Shown here in pieces: positions 16,673 through 25,338 of a stretch of 64,000 bases of DNA. The DNA is from Pseudomonadota bacterium (GTDB lineage: Bacteria > Pseudomonadota > Alphaproteobacteria > Rhodobacterales > Rhodobacteraceae), in contig CAUJIP010000023.1 in the NCBI GenBank assembly GCA_963205235.1, positions 1 through 64,000 of the forward strand, read 5' to 3'. Every line of letters begins with the position of its first letter. Positions within the stretch are counted from its first letter, which is position 1. A model generated the notes under the pieces. It searched no databases and was not told where the DNA came from. It worked only from the letters and a program-made list of their open reading frames with translations. The position numbers and the translations under genes were made by a program.

Positions 16673-17413
16673 TTACGCGCCTTTGACGGAGGCTGTCACA
16701 TAGTTGCAGCCCAGATCCCGATCCGACAGCTTCCAGATCCACGCGACCGGGTTGAACACCATGCCCTTGCGGTCCACCGGGCGCAGGCCCGCCTTGCCGA
16801 TCAGGGCATAAAGCTCGTCCGGGGTGATGAACTTCGCCCAGTCATGTGTGCCCTTTGGCAGCCAGCGCATCACCCATTCCGCGCCGATGATCGCCATCAG
16901 AAAGCTTTTCGAGGTCCGGTTCAGGGTGGAGCAGATCATCAGCCCGCCGGGCTTCAGCAATTCCTGACAGGCGGTCAGATAGGCCTGCGGGTCAGCGACA
17001 TGCTCGACCACTTCCATGTTCAGCACCACGTCGAACCGTTCCCCCGCCGCCGCCAGCGCCTCGGCCGTGGTGTGGCGATAGTCGATCACCAACCCCGACT
17101 GTTCGGCATGGACACGGGCCACCGGAATGTTCCGTTCAGCCGCATCCGCGCCCACCACTTCGGCCCCAAGCCGCGCCATCGGTTCGGACAAAAGTCCCCC
17201 ACCGCAGCCGATATCAAGCACACGCAGCCCCTTGAACGGCAAATCCCCGGCCAGATCGCGCCCGAACTCGGCCGCAACTTGGGCGCAGATGTAATCCAGC
17301 CGGCAGGGGTTCAGCATGTGCAAGGGCTTGAACTTGCCCTCAAGATCCCACCATTCGGCGGCCATCGCTTCGAACTTGGCCACTTCTGCGGGGTCAACCG
17401 TATCGACTGCCAT
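16673..17413 (-). CDS. ubiG: Ubiquinone biosynthesis O-methyltransferase
   Basis: UbiG performs both O-methylation steps of ubiquinone synthesis with S-adenosylmethionine. The 246-residue protein starts with the family sequence [20 protein letters not shown], followed by [14 protein letters not shown] motif I is [19 protein letters not shown], and motif II/III lies around [23 protein letters not shown] is characteristic of UbiG. It is divergent from pip with a 55-base spacer, and GGAGA lies just upstream of its ATG. Confidence 0.95.
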   Translation of the reverse strand: MAVDTVDPAEVAKFEAMAAEWWDLEGKFKPLHMLNPCRLDYICAQVAAEFGRDLAGDLPFKGLRVLDIGCGGGLLSEPMARLGAEVVGADAAERNIPVARVHAEQSGLVIDYRHTTAEALAAAGERFDVVLNMEVVEHVADPQAYLTACQELLKPGGLMICSTLNRTSKSFLMAIIGAEWVMRWLPKGTHDWAKFITPDELYALIGKAGLRPVDRKGMVFNPVAWIWKLSDRDLGCNYVTASVKGA

Positions 17414-17468
17414 CGCCGTCTCCTTTGCCCTTCGACACCGGGCTTTCGGGAAGCTATATAGGGCAACG

Positions 17469-18437
17469 ATGGATCAAAGATCAGGGCAAAAGCGCGCAGT
17501 CGACTATCTTTACCCGCCGGTCGAGCCCTTCGATCAGCGGATGATCGACATGGGCGACGGGCATACCGTCTATGTCGAACAATGCGGCAATCCCGCCGGT
17601 ATTCCGGTCTTCGTCTTTCACGGCGGGCCGGGCGGCGGCTGTTCCCCCGCGATGCGCCGTTATTTCGACCCCCGCACCTATCGCACCATTCTGTTCGACC
17701 AGCGTGGCTGTGGCCGGTCGCGTCCACATGCCAGCGTTCAGGCCAACACGACCTGGCATCTGGTGCAGGATATCGAAACCATCCGCGGCACCTTGGGAAT
17801 CGACAGCTTCATCGCCTTTGGCGGCAGCTGGGGCGCGACCCTTGCGCTGATCTATGCCCTGACCCACCCGACCCGCGTCCGTCAGCTTGTCCTGCGCGGC
17901 ATCTTCCTGATGAAAAGGTCCGAGCTTGACTGGTTCTACGGCGGTGGGGCCGGGGCGTTCTTCCCCGATCTCTGGGCGCGCTTTACCGATGTCATCCCCG
18001 AAGCCGAACGTGACGACATGATCGCCGCCTATCACCGCCGCCTGTTTTCCGGCAATCTGGCCGAGGAAACCCGCTTTGGCCGAATCTGGGCGAACTGGGA
18101 AAACGCCCTTGCCTCGATCCAGAACGAAGGCGCTTTTGGCGAAAGCCCAAGCGATTATGCCCGCGCCTTTGCCCGGCTGGAAAACCACTATTTCCACAAC
18201 GCCGGGTTTCTGGACTGCGACGGTTGGATCCTGCGCGAACGCCACCGGATCGAACATATCCCGACTACCATCGTGCAGGGCCGGTATGACATGATCTGCC
18301 CGCCGCATTCGGCCTGGTCGCTGGCCAAAGGCTGGGGCAGATGTGATCTTCGGATGATCCCGCTTGCCGGTCACGCCCTGTCGGAACCGGGCATCAGCGA
18401 GGCGCTGGTCAAGGTGATGGACGGGCTGCGAAGCTAG
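17469..18437 (+). CDS. pip: Proline iminopeptidase
   Basis: This serine peptidase of the alpha/beta-hydrolase fold (family S33) releases N-terminal proline from peptides in the cytoplasm. The 322-residue protein shows the oxyanion-hole [10 protein letters not shown], the nucleophile Ser120 in [11 protein letters not shown], the aspartate in QGRYDMICP and the histidine in [21 protein letters not shown] is also typical. ATG at 17469 follows GGGCAACG, a weak site; an upstream frame to 17316 is antisense to ubiG and not conserved. A palindromic repeat follows 13 bases after the stop. Confidence 0.95.
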   Translation: MDQRSGQKRAVDYLYPPVEPFDQRMIDMGDGHTVYVEQCGNPAGIPVFVFHGGPGGGCSPAMRRYFDPRTYRTILFDQRGCGRSRPHASVQANTTWHLVQDIETIRGTLGIDSFIAFGGSWGATLALIYALTHPTRVRQLVLRGIFLMKRSELDWFYGGGAGAFFPDLWARFTDVIPEAERDDMIAAYHRRLFSGNLAEETRFGRIWANWENALASIQNEGAFGESPSDYARAFARLENHYFHNAGFLDCDGWILRERHRIEHIPTTIVQGRYDMICPPHSAWSLAKGWGRCDLRMIPLAGHALSEPGISEALVKVMDGLRS

Positions 18438-18450
18438 GCCCGACCGTATG

Positions 18451-18470
18451 GGTGGCCAGTATTGCCCACC
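18451..18470. repeat. Dispersed palindromic repeat GGTGGGCAATA type, copy 1
   Basis: Read on the minus strand it is GGTGGGCAATACTGGCCACC. A copy differing at 2 of 20 positions lies on the plus strand at 52571-52590. The ends GGTGG/CCACC can pair. It sits between pip and the TSUP permease gene. Confidence 0.65.
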
Positions 18471-18539
18471 TTGCGCGACCGCTGGTCAATTCCGCCCCGG
18501 TCGTTATGCTTGGGCTACGGTTCCAAAAGGCAAAGGCGC

Positions 18540-19310
18540 ATGGCCGAAATCCTTGGCAGTCCGGACCCCTGGTCGGCATACGCCCTTCTGCTTTTCATCA
18601 CCTTCACGGCCAGCCTTGCGCGCGGCTTTTCCGGCTTTGGCGCCGCGCTGATCTTCGTGCCGCTTGTCAGCGCGCTGTTCGGCCCGCAGGTCGCCGCGCC
18701 GCTTTTGTTGGTCACCGACAGCCTGATGAGCCTGCCTCTGATCCCCCGCGCCATCCGTCTGGCTGACCGGCGCGAGGCGGCGATCATGGCCACCGGGGCC
18801 ATTCTGGGCGTGCCCGCAGGCACTTGGGCGCTGGCAACGCTTGATGCAAGCGTCCTGCGCTGGATCATCTCTGCCGTCGCCGGGGCAATGCTGATCCTGC
18901 TTGCCTCGGGCTGGCGCTACCAGGGTCAGCCGAAACCACCCCTGACCGTGGTCGTCGGCCTTGTGTCCGGCATCTGTTCAGGCGCGGCCCAGATCGGCGG
19001 CCCGCCAGTCGTGGCCTATTGGCTGGGAGGTCGGACCAATGCCGCGACCGTGCGGGCGAACATCGTGTTCTTCTTTGCCCTGACCAGCATCCTGTCGATC
19101 CTTGGCTATGTCGTGGGCGGCCTTGTGCCCCTGCACATCCTGACCCTCGCCGCGCTGATCGCACCCGTCTACGGGCTTGGCCTTTGGTTGGGCAGCCACA
19201 TGTTCGGCCTTGCCAGCGAAACAACCTTCCGCCGCATCTGCCTTGCCCTGATCGCCACCGCGACCCTGATCAGCCTGCCCGTGCTGGATGGATGGTTGAG
19301 GGGTGGGTGA
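18540..19310 (+). CDS. TSUP (TauE/SafE) family membrane permease
   Basis: This 256-residue membrane protein has about eight hydrophobic segments in two halves. The first half has the signature ARGFSGFGAALIFVPL, repeated more loosely in the second as GICSGAAQIGGPPVVAYWL. Proteins of the family export sulfite, sulfoacetate or related organosulfur anions, or move other small anions; the substrate here is unknown and no sulfur gene is adjacent. ATG 18540 has AAAGG upstream and removes a polar, non-conserved 26-residue extension from the longer frame. Confidence 0.88.
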   Translation: MAEILGSPDPWSAYALLLFITFTASLARGFSGFGAALIFVPLVSALFGPQVAAPLLLVTDSLMSLPLIPRAIRLADRREAAIMATGAILGVPAGTWALATLDASVLRWIISAVAGAMLILLASGWRYQGQPKPPLTVVVGLVSGICSGAAQIGGPPVVAYWLGGRTNAATVRANIVFFFALTSILSILGYVVGGLVPLHILTLAALIAPVYGLGLWLGSHMFGLASETTFRRICLALIATATLISLPVLDGWLRGG

Positions 19311-19314
19311 TCCA

Positions 19315-19338
19315 CGTAGGGTGCGCTACAGCGCACCG
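19315..19338. repeat. Dispersed palindromic repeat, copy 2
   Basis: This is the exact reverse complement of the 24 bases at 2156-2179, with CTACG at the opposite end. It lies between the TSUP permease and the convergent mrr gene and could stop transcription from both sides. Confidence 0.8.
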
Positions 19339-19343
19339 TGCTC

Positions 19344-20282
19344 TCACCCCTCCGGGTCGGCGAACCGATCTTCATCGATGGACCTGATGACAAATGTCCG
19401 CCGTGCCCTCACCCCGACCTCGTGCTGAATCATCAGCCGCGCCAACCGCTCGCCATTGATCAGCACGATCCGGTGCTGCACCTTGTTCAGATAATCCCGC
19501 GCTTCACGGGTAAAATCCGAGGTGGTGACAAACACCCCCTTGGTCGCGCCTTCCCCGGTCAATGACCCAACAAAGCCCTGCAGGTCCGGGCGGCTGATCT
19601 TGTTCTCGGGCTTCCAGCGCTTGGCCTGCACGTAGACCGCATCAAGGCCCAAAGCGTCTTCGTTGATGATCCCGTCAATCCCGCCGTCACCCGATTTGCC
19701 GATACGTTCTCCCATCGCAGGGTCACCGCCGCCAAAGCCCATCTTCACCAGAAGGTCGACGATCAACTGCTCGAAACGGGTCGGGTGCATCTTCTGCAGG
19801 CGGTCAAGGATGTCATCGACCAGCACCGCTTCGGCCTCACCGATTGCGCGGTCGATCACGTCCTCCGGGTTTTCATCGGGGGCTGTTGCCGAATCCTGCG
19901 ATGGTTTCTGTGTCGATGCGCTATTCGCGTTGTTCCGCTCTGCCGCAGCCGCCATCGCCGCCTGATGCGCCGGAATGGCCTTCACGATCCGCCAATCCAG
20001 CGGCTTGCCCGCCGCAAGCCAGGCCCGTCCTTCCGCCGTTGCGCGATAGACACCGCGCTCGGGCCGTTCGACCAACCCGGCCCAGTAGAGGTGCTGCACC
20101 GCCCAATCCGCCCGGTCAAAGACCCGCGTCCGCGTCCCGCTGGGAAGCGCTTCGCCCATTTCGTCTTCGCTCAGGGCGAACAGCTTCTGCAAGGCAGGCA
20201 TGCATTGCCTAGTATTCCGCGCCTCGCCCGCCAAAAGCCGCAGGCAGGGCAAAAGAAACTCTCCCATCGACGGAATCGGCAT
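19344..20282 (-). CDS. mrr: Mrr-type restriction endonuclease
   Basis: Mrr enzymes cleave foreign or aberrantly methylated DNA. The 312-residue protein has the two expected parts: an N-terminal winged-helix Mrr_N domain (about 1-100, PIPSMGEFLLPCLRLL and DRADWAVQHLYWAGLVERPERGVY), a low-complexity linker (about 103-145), and a PD-(D/E)xK catalytic domain. The visible active-site residues are Asp203 in GDGGIDGII and Gln219-Ala-Lys221 in VYVQAKRW; SDFTREARDY follows. No methyltransferase lies beside it, consistent with a solitary methylation-dependent enzyme. The upstream 119 bases are A/T-rich. Confidence 0.9.
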   Translation of the reverse strand: MPIPSMGEFLLPCLRLLAGEARNTRQCMPALQKLFALSEDEMGEALPSGTRTRVFDRADWAVQHLYWAGLVERPERGVYRATAEGRAWLAAGKPLDWRIVKAIPAHQAAMAAAAERNNANSASTQKPSQDSATAPDENPEDVIDRAIGEAEAVLVDDILDRLQKMHPTRFEQLIVDLLVKMGFGGGDPAMGERIGKSGDGGIDGIINEDALGLDAVYVQAKRWKPENKISRPDLQGFVGSLTGEGATKGVFVTTSDFTREARDYLNKVQHRIVLINGERLARLMIQHEVGVRARRTFVIRSIDEDRFADPEG

Positions 20283-20401
20283 CGTGTCCTCTCAAATCCT
20301 TCTGCATCAGAGGTCATGTAGAACCTATTAAAAATCCCTTAACGTCCACACCAAATAACAAACAAAATCAATCCCTTGCGCAATATGTCCACCGTGGGCA
20401 C

Positions 20402-22315
20402 TCACGCCCGTTTCCCCACCACCGCGACGCCCAGCGCCTCCAGAACCTTGGCCTCGATATGCCCGAAATCAAGGCCCGCAACCCGGTACATCGCCTCGGG
20501 GCTGGCCTGATCGATGAAGATATCCGGCAGGACCATCGACCGGAATTTCAGCCCCCGGTCGAACACCCCTGCCTCGGCCAGCACCTGCGCGACCTGCGAC
20601 CCGAAGCCGCCGATGGCCCCTTCCTCGACCGTGATCAAAGCCTCATGCCCCCGCGCCAGCCGCAGGATCAGCTCCTCATCCAAGGGCTTGGCGAACCTTG
20701 CATCCGCGACGGTGACCGAAACGCCCCGCCCCGCCAGCGCCTCGGCCGCCTTCAGGCTTTCCTGAAGCCGCGTCCCGAACGACAGGATCGCCACCCGCGA
20801 CCCCTCCCTCAGAACCCGCCCGCGACCGATCTCCAAGGGCACGCCACGGGCAGGCATCTCCACCCCCACGCCCTCGCCCCTAGGATAGCGGAAGGCAATC
20901 GGCCCCGCATCATGCGCGGCGGCGGTGGCGACCATGTGGACCAGCTCTGCCTCGTCCGCGGCGGCCATAACCACCATGCCGGGAAGGTTCGCCATGAAGG
21001 CCACATCGAAGGCCCCCGCATGGGTCGCCCCATCCGCCCCCACCAGCCCCGCCCGGTCGATGGCGAACCGCACCGGCAGGCGCTGGATCGCCACGTCATG
21101 CACGACCTGATCGTAGCCACGCTGGAGGAAGGTGGAATAGATCGCGCAGAAGGGTTTCAGCCCCCCGGCGGCCAGCCCGGCGCTGAAGGTGACCGCGTGT
21201 TGCTCAGCAATCCCCACGTCGAAACACCGCTTCGGGAAGCGGCCCGCGAACAGGTCCAGCCCCGTCCCGTCCGGCATCGCCGCCGTCACCGCGACGATCC
21301 TGTCGTCCCGCTCCGCCTCGGCCAGCAACGACTGGGCGAAGACCTTGGTATAGCTGGGCGCATTCGACGCCGCCTTCACCTGCACCCCGGTCAGCACGTC
21401 GAACTTGCCCGTCGCATGGCCCTTGTCGCGCGCCGCCTCGGCCGGGGCATAGCCCTTGCCCTTCTTGGTCAGCACATGGATCAGGACCGGCCCCGTCGCC
21501 CGCGCCTTCACCGTCCGCAGGACCGGCAAAAGCTGGTCCAGGTCATGCCCATCAATTGGGCCGACATATTCGAACCCCAGCGATTCAAACAGCGTGCCCC
21601 CCACCGCCATGCCTTTCAGCATGTCCTTGGCCCGCTTTGCCCCCTCTTGAAACGGCGACGGCAGCAGCCCCACGATCCCCTTCGCCACCTGCTTCAGGTC
21701 CTGCATCGGCGCCGCCGAATAAAGCCCGCTGAGGTAGGACGAGAGCGCGCCAACGGGCGGAGCAATCGACATCTCATTGTCGTTCAGGATGACGAACAGC
21801 CGCTTGCCCAAGTGGCCCGCGTTGTTCATCGCCTCACATGCCATGCCGGCGGACATCGACCCATCGCCAATGACGGCAATCGCATCGCCCGGATCGCCGC
21901 CCAGATCGGCGGCCATGGCAAAGCCCAACGCAGCACTGATCGAGGTCGAGGAATGCGCCGCCCCGAACGGGTCATAAGGGGATTCCGACCGCTTGGTGAA
22001 CCCCGACAGTCCGCCCTCCATCCGTAGCGTGCGGATCCGGTCGCGCCGTCCGGTCAGTATCTTGTGCGGATAGCACTGGTGGCCCACGTCCCAGATCAGC
22101 TTGTCACGCGGGGTGTCAAAGACGGCATGCAAAGCGACTGTCAGTTCCACCACGCCAAGGCCCGCGCCCAGATGCCCGCCCGTGACAGACACGGCGGAAA
22201 TCGTCTCGGCCCGAAGTTCATCGGCCAGTTGGTGTAGGTCACGGTCTGACAGCGCCTTCATGTCGGATGGCACGGTCACCCGATCAAGCATCGGGGTTTG
22301 GGGTCGGTCGGTCAT
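20402..22315 (-). CDS. dxs: 1-deoxy-D-xylulose-5-phosphate synthase
   Basis: Dxs joins pyruvate and glyceraldehyde 3-phosphate with thiamine diphosphate, the first step of the MEP isoprenoid pathway that supplies ubiquinone, undecaprenol and carotenoids. The 637-residue length is normal. Visible motifs are [16 protein letters not shown], the cofactor-binding [31 protein letters not shown] and [17 protein letters not shown]. It begins 15 bases after ispA in the same direction. The pairing places the first and prenyl-transfer steps of isoprenoid synthesis together. Confidence 0.97.
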   Translation of the reverse strand: MTDRPQTPMLDRVTVPSDMKALSDRDLHQLADELRAETISAVSVTGGHLGAGLGVVELTVALHAVFDTPRDKLIWDVGHQCYPHKILTGRRDRIRTLRMEGGLSGFTKRSESPYDPFGAAHSSTSISAALGFAMAADLGGDPGDAIAVIGDGSMSAGMACEAMNNAGHLGKRLFVILNDNEMSIAPPVGALSSYLSGLYSAAPMQDLKQVAKGIVGLLPSPFQEGAKRAKDMLKGMAVGGTLFESLGFEYVGPIDGHDLDQLLPVLRTVKARATGPVLIHVLTKKGKGYAPAEAARDKGHATGKFDVLTGVQVKAASNAPSYTKVFAQSLLAEAERDDRIVAVTAAMPDGTGLDLFAGRFPKRCFDVGIAEQHAVTFSAGLAAGGLKPFCAIYSTFLQRGYDQVVHDVAIQRLPVRFAIDRAGLVGADGATHAGAFDVAFMANLPGMVVMAAADEAELVHMVATAAAHDAGPIAFRYPRGEGVGVEMPARGVPLEIGRGRVLREGSRVAILSFGTRLQESLKAAEALAGRGVSVTVADARFAKPLDEELILRLARGHEALITVEEGAIGGFGSQVAQVLAEAGVFDRGLKFRSMVLPDIFIDQASPEAMYRVAGLDFGHIEAKVLEALGVAVVGKRA

Positions 22316-22330
22316 CTGCCGTCCTTTGGC

Positions 22331-23200
22331 TCAGGTCTCGCGCGCAATAACGAAGCGGGCTGCCTCGATCAAGTTCAACGCCCTTGCGCCATAGGGGTCA
22401 AGCGCCGCCTCGGCCTCGGCCACCAAAGCCGCAGCCCGCGCCCGTGCGCCCGCAAGTCCCAGAAGCGAGACAAAGGTCGCCTTGCCCGCCTCGGCGTCCT
22501 TTTTCACGCGCTTGCCGGTCTTGGCCTCATCCCCGGTCACGTCAAGGATGTCATCGGCGATCTGGAAGGCAAGGCCCAGCGCGGCGGCATAGCGGCGCAA
22601 GGGGGCGGGGTCCGCTCCGGCGATCAGCGCCCCGGCCTCAGCCGCGAAACCGATCAGCGCCCCGGTCTTGCCCGCCTGCAACGCGGTGATCTCGGCCAAG
22701 GTCAAGGGACGCGATGCGGTTTCGGCGGCAATGTCCAGCGCCTGACCCAGCACCATTCCGTCAATGCCCGAAGCCCGCGCCAGACCTGCAACCAAGGCCA
22801 CCCGCACCTCGCCTGACCCCAGCGCCGGGTCGCACAAAAGCTCGAAGGCCAAGGTCTGCAGGGCGTCGCCTGCCAGAACCGCCGTCGCCTCGTCCCATTT
22901 CCGATGCACCGTCGGCTGGCCACGGCGCAGGTCGTCATCGTCCATGCAGGGCAGATCATCATGCACAAGGCTATAGGCATGCAGCGCCTCGACTGCCGCC
23001 GCCGCGCTGATGGCGCGATCCTCGGAAACCCCCAGCATCCGTGCGCCTTCCAGCACCAGAAATCCGCGCAGCCGCTTGCCGCCCTGAACGGAATAGCGCA
23101 TCGCATGGGTCACCGGCTGGTCGGCCCTGTTGGCCAACACCACCTGAAGTCGCGCCTCTATCAGCGCGGCATCGGCCTTCAGTTGTTCGGAAAAGCTCAC
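22331..23200 (-). CDS. ispA: Farnesyl/geranylgeranyl diphosphate synthase
   Basis: This is a head-to-tail prenyltransferase condensing isopentenyl and allylic diphosphates. The 289-residue protein has the first Asp-rich motif in LVHDDLPCMDDDDLRRG and the second in FQIADDILDVTGD, plus GGKRLRG. Chain length (C15 or C20) cannot be fixed from sequence alone. The start is GTG at 23200 with GGAGGGG 6 bases upstream, overlapping the xseB stop in GTGA. An in-frame upstream extension to 23293 lies inside xseB and is not conserved. Confidence 0.93.
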   Translation of the reverse strand: MSFSEQLKADAALIEARLQVVLANRADQPVTHAMRYSVQGGKRLRGFLVLEGARMLGVSEDRAISAAAAVEALHAYSLVHDDLPCMDDDDLRRGQPTVHRKWDEATAVLAGDALQTLAFELLCDPALGSGEVRVALVAGLARASGIDGMVLGQALDIAAETASRPLTLAEITALQAGKTGALIGFAAEAGALIAGADPAPLRRYAAALGLAFQIADDILDVTGDEAKTGKRVKKDAEAGKATFVSLLGLAGARARAAALVAEAEAALDPYGARALNLIEAARFVIARET

Positions 23201-23436
23201 ATCCCCTCCGCCGGGGTCGTGCCCACCGCCCGGCCTTCCTGGGCACGGATCAGTTCGACCTTCTCCTCGGCCTCGGCCAGCTTTGCCGCGCAATGCGCCT
23301 TCAGCTTGGCCCCGCGTTCATACAGCGCAATCGACTGGTCCAAGGGCACTTCGCCGCGCTCCAGCGCGCCGACCACCTGCTCCAGCGCGGCCATCGCCTC
23401 TTCGAATGTCATCGCCTCGACGGCTTTCTCGGTCAT
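23197..23436 (-). CDS. xseB: Exodeoxyribonuclease VII small subunit
   Basis: XseB is the short coiled-coil partner of the XseA nuclease, which degrades single-stranded DNA. The 79-residue protein shows MTFEEAMAALEQVVGALERG, then LDQSIALYERGAKLKAHCAAKL. It overlaps ispA by 4 bases and the upstream deacetylase gene by 4 bases, so all three are translationally coupled. This xseB-ispA-dxs order is widespread in proteobacteria. xseA is not in the window. Confidence 0.95.
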   Translation of the reverse strand: MTEKAVEAMTFEEAMAALEQVVGALERGEVPLDQSIALYERGAKLKAHCAAKLAEAEEKVELIRAQEGRAVGTTPAEGM

Positions 23437-24347
23437 TGGCCCCGCTCCTGCAACACGCCCACATGTGCGGCGACGGATGCCGCCAGCGCGTCCAGATCAT
23501 AGCCGCCCTCAAGGCTGGACACCACCCGCCCCCCGGCGAAATCGCACAGGCGGTCGGTCAGCCAGCGGTAATCCTCGGCCTGCCATTCCAACCCGGCCAA
23601 GGGATCATCGGCATGGGCATCGAACCCCGCCGAGATCAGCAGAAGCTCCGGCTCCCAGGCCCTGAGCGCGGGAAAGACCTGCGCCTCATAAGCCGCCCGC
23701 ATGGCCCCACCACCCGAGCCTGACCGCAGCGGCACGTTCAATATCTGCCCCTGCGCGCCCTTTTCCTGCGGGCTTCCGGTGCCGGGATAAAGCGGCATCT
23801 GGTGGCTGGAGACGAACAGACACCGCCCCTCATCCCACAACAGATCCTGCGTGCCGTTGCCGTGATGCACGTCGAAATCGACGATGGCTACGCGGCTCAG
23901 CCCGTAATGATCCAGCGCCCGCTTGGCCCCGATGGCCACGGTCCCGAACAGGCAGAACCCCATCGCGGTTTCCCGTTCCACATGATGGCCCGGAGGGCGG
24001 CCTGCGACGAAAGCCGTCTTCGCCTCCCCGCCGATTACCGCATCCACGGCGGCACAGATCCCGCCAACCGCGCGCATCGCCGCGTCAAAAGACCCCGGCG
24101 ACAGGAACGTATCCCCATCAAGCTGCGCCCAACCTTCAAGCGGCACCGCCGCCCGAACCCTTTCGACATAACGCGAGGGATGCACCCGCAGCACATCCTC
24201 GACCGCCCCCATCGGACAGTCCCGCCGCTCGACTGCCAACCCGGAAAGCCCTCGCTCCACCGCCGCCAACCGCTCCACCCGTTCGGGGTGGCCGGGGGGC
24301 GTCACATGGCGCGCGCAGTCAGGGTGTGAATAGACGTGGCATGTCAT
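23433..24347 (-). CDS. Histone deacetylase family (AcuC/APAH-like) amidohydrolase
   Basis: This zinc-dependent deacetylase is 304 residues long. Catalytic blocks are visible: RPPGHHVERETAMGFCLF, the metal-binding IVDFDVHHGNGTQDLLW, and LISAGFDAHADDPLAGL. Bacterial members remove acetyl groups from acetoin-pathway enzymes, acetylpolyamines or other small substrates; the substrate here is unknown. It heads the operon with xseB, ispA and dxs, overlapping xseB by 4 bases. Confidence 0.92.
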   Translation of the reverse strand: MTCHVYSHPDCARHVTPPGHPERVERLAAVERGLSGLAVERRDCPMGAVEDVLRVHPSRYVERVRAAVPLEGWAQLDGDTFLSPGSFDAAMRAVGGICAAVDAVIGGEAKTAFVAGRPPGHHVERETAMGFCLFGTVAIGAKRALDHYGLSRVAIVDFDVHHGNGTQDLLWDEGRCLFVSSHQMPLYPGTGSPQEKGAQGQILNVPLRSGSGGGAMRAAYEAQVFPALRAWEPELLLISAGFDAHADDPLAGLEWQAEDYRWLTDRLCDFAGGRVVSSLEGGYDLDALAASVAAHVGVLQERGQ

Positions 24348-24520
24348 GACGCCTCTCCGTTGCGGACCCCGAGGGGCATTTCTATCGGTCCGAGCCAGTT
24401 TCCCCTGAATCCTTGATGCATATCATCGGCAACCCACCCGGCTAGGGTTAACATCACATCGTCAGAGAGGCTGACAGGGATTTTCCCTTGAAAATCACAT
24501 GGAGAGCATAAAAGTCCGCA

Positions 24521-25225
24521 CTGAAAATTGGGTATCTTGGACGGTTCTCGCTTGGTGTTGTTGCAATGGCGCTGATCGGAACCGCCATTGATGTCATTCC
24601 GCAAGGCTTCGGGACCTCGGCTGTCTGGGCGCAGGAGGGTGATGGTGACGGTCAGGGTGGTCAAGGTCAGGGTGGTCAGGGCCAGGGCGGCCAGAATGGA
24701 ACCGGCGAGGGAGACGGAACCGGTCAGCAGGGCGGTGGTTCTGCGGCTGACGGTGGCGGCAAGCCGGTCTGGGCGCAGGAAGGCATTCCCGAGGTCGAAC
24801 TTGGCCGCCTGAGCGTGGCGCGCTCTCCGGACAAGGTGCTTGATCAGGCGCTGGCCGAGGCCATCGCGACCCTGACGCCTGAAATGGTGGACTACTACAA
24901 CATGACGCTCGAGGAAGTGGTCCAGGAACTGGACCTGAACTTCGACGAGGTCGCCTTCATCGACTCGCCGCTGCAAAACCTCGCGCTTCTGAATGACCTG
25001 CTGGCGGATGGAACCGCGCTTGCCGACGCGGGTGTGACGTGGGACGACTCGCTGCTTGCGGCAATGCTGCTTGGCGCGGCATCGGACAAGACCATCGAGA
25101 TCTCGACCGAAACGGTGATCGCCGTCACGACAATTCTGGGCACCCCCATCACCGGGGATGAGGCCGCGGCACTGGCCGACGAGGCGGAGGCCATCCGGAT
25201 CGCCATTCTGGCGGGCCACGGCTGA
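24521..25225 (+). CDS. Exported Gln/Gly-rich protein of unknown function
   Basis: The first in-frame ATG is at 24566 (219 residues), but the frame is open back to 24512. A CTG start at 24521 would give [M]KIGYLGRFSLGVVAMALIG, a better signal peptide with basic n-region; this start is inferred and GGAGAG is 14 bases away. After the likely cleavage near VWAQE comes a low-complexity GQGGQGQGGQ tract and a second WAQE. The remaining ~150 residues are acidic and helical (TLTPEMVDYYNMTLEEVVQE; QNLALLNDLLADG). I recognise no domain. An intrinsic terminator separates it from a second exported gene sharing the WAQE boundary, so they may act together. Confidence 0.65.
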   Translation: MKIGYLGRFSLGVVAMALIGTAIDVIPQGFGTSAVWAQEGDGDGQGGQGQGGQGQGGQNGTGEGDGTGQQGGGSAADGGGKPVWAQEGIPEVELGRLSVARSPDKVLDQALAEAIATLTPEMVDYYNMTLEEVVQELDLNFDEVAFIDSPLQNLALLNDLLADGTALADAGVTWDDSLLAAMLLGAASDKTIEISTETVIAVTTILGTPITGDEAAALADEAEAIRIAILAGHG

Positions 25226-25256
25226 GAGAAGGCGGAAGTTCACCCGAGAAACGCTG

Positions 25257-25288
25257 TCTCCGGCTGCCGTTGGTGGCCGGAGATTTTT
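25257..25288 (+). terminator. Intrinsic terminator between the two exported genes
   Basis: TCTCCGGC (25257-25264) pairs perfectly with GCCGGAGA (25276-25283) around 11 bases that can pair further inside. TTTTT follows at 25284-25288. This is the clearest classical terminator in the window. Confidence 0.85.
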
Positions 25289-25338
25289 GCGAATGCAAGG
25301 CTGCACAGACATGCATATGTAAACATGCAGGAGTCGAT

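Noticed and set aside
19344-20282. A full restriction-modification island around mrr
   Set aside because: No methyltransferase, specificity subunit or other defence gene is adjacent.
20459-22027. A 522-codon plus-strand frame opposite dxs
   Set aside because: Antisense shadow of a well-supported enzyme gene; no start signals.
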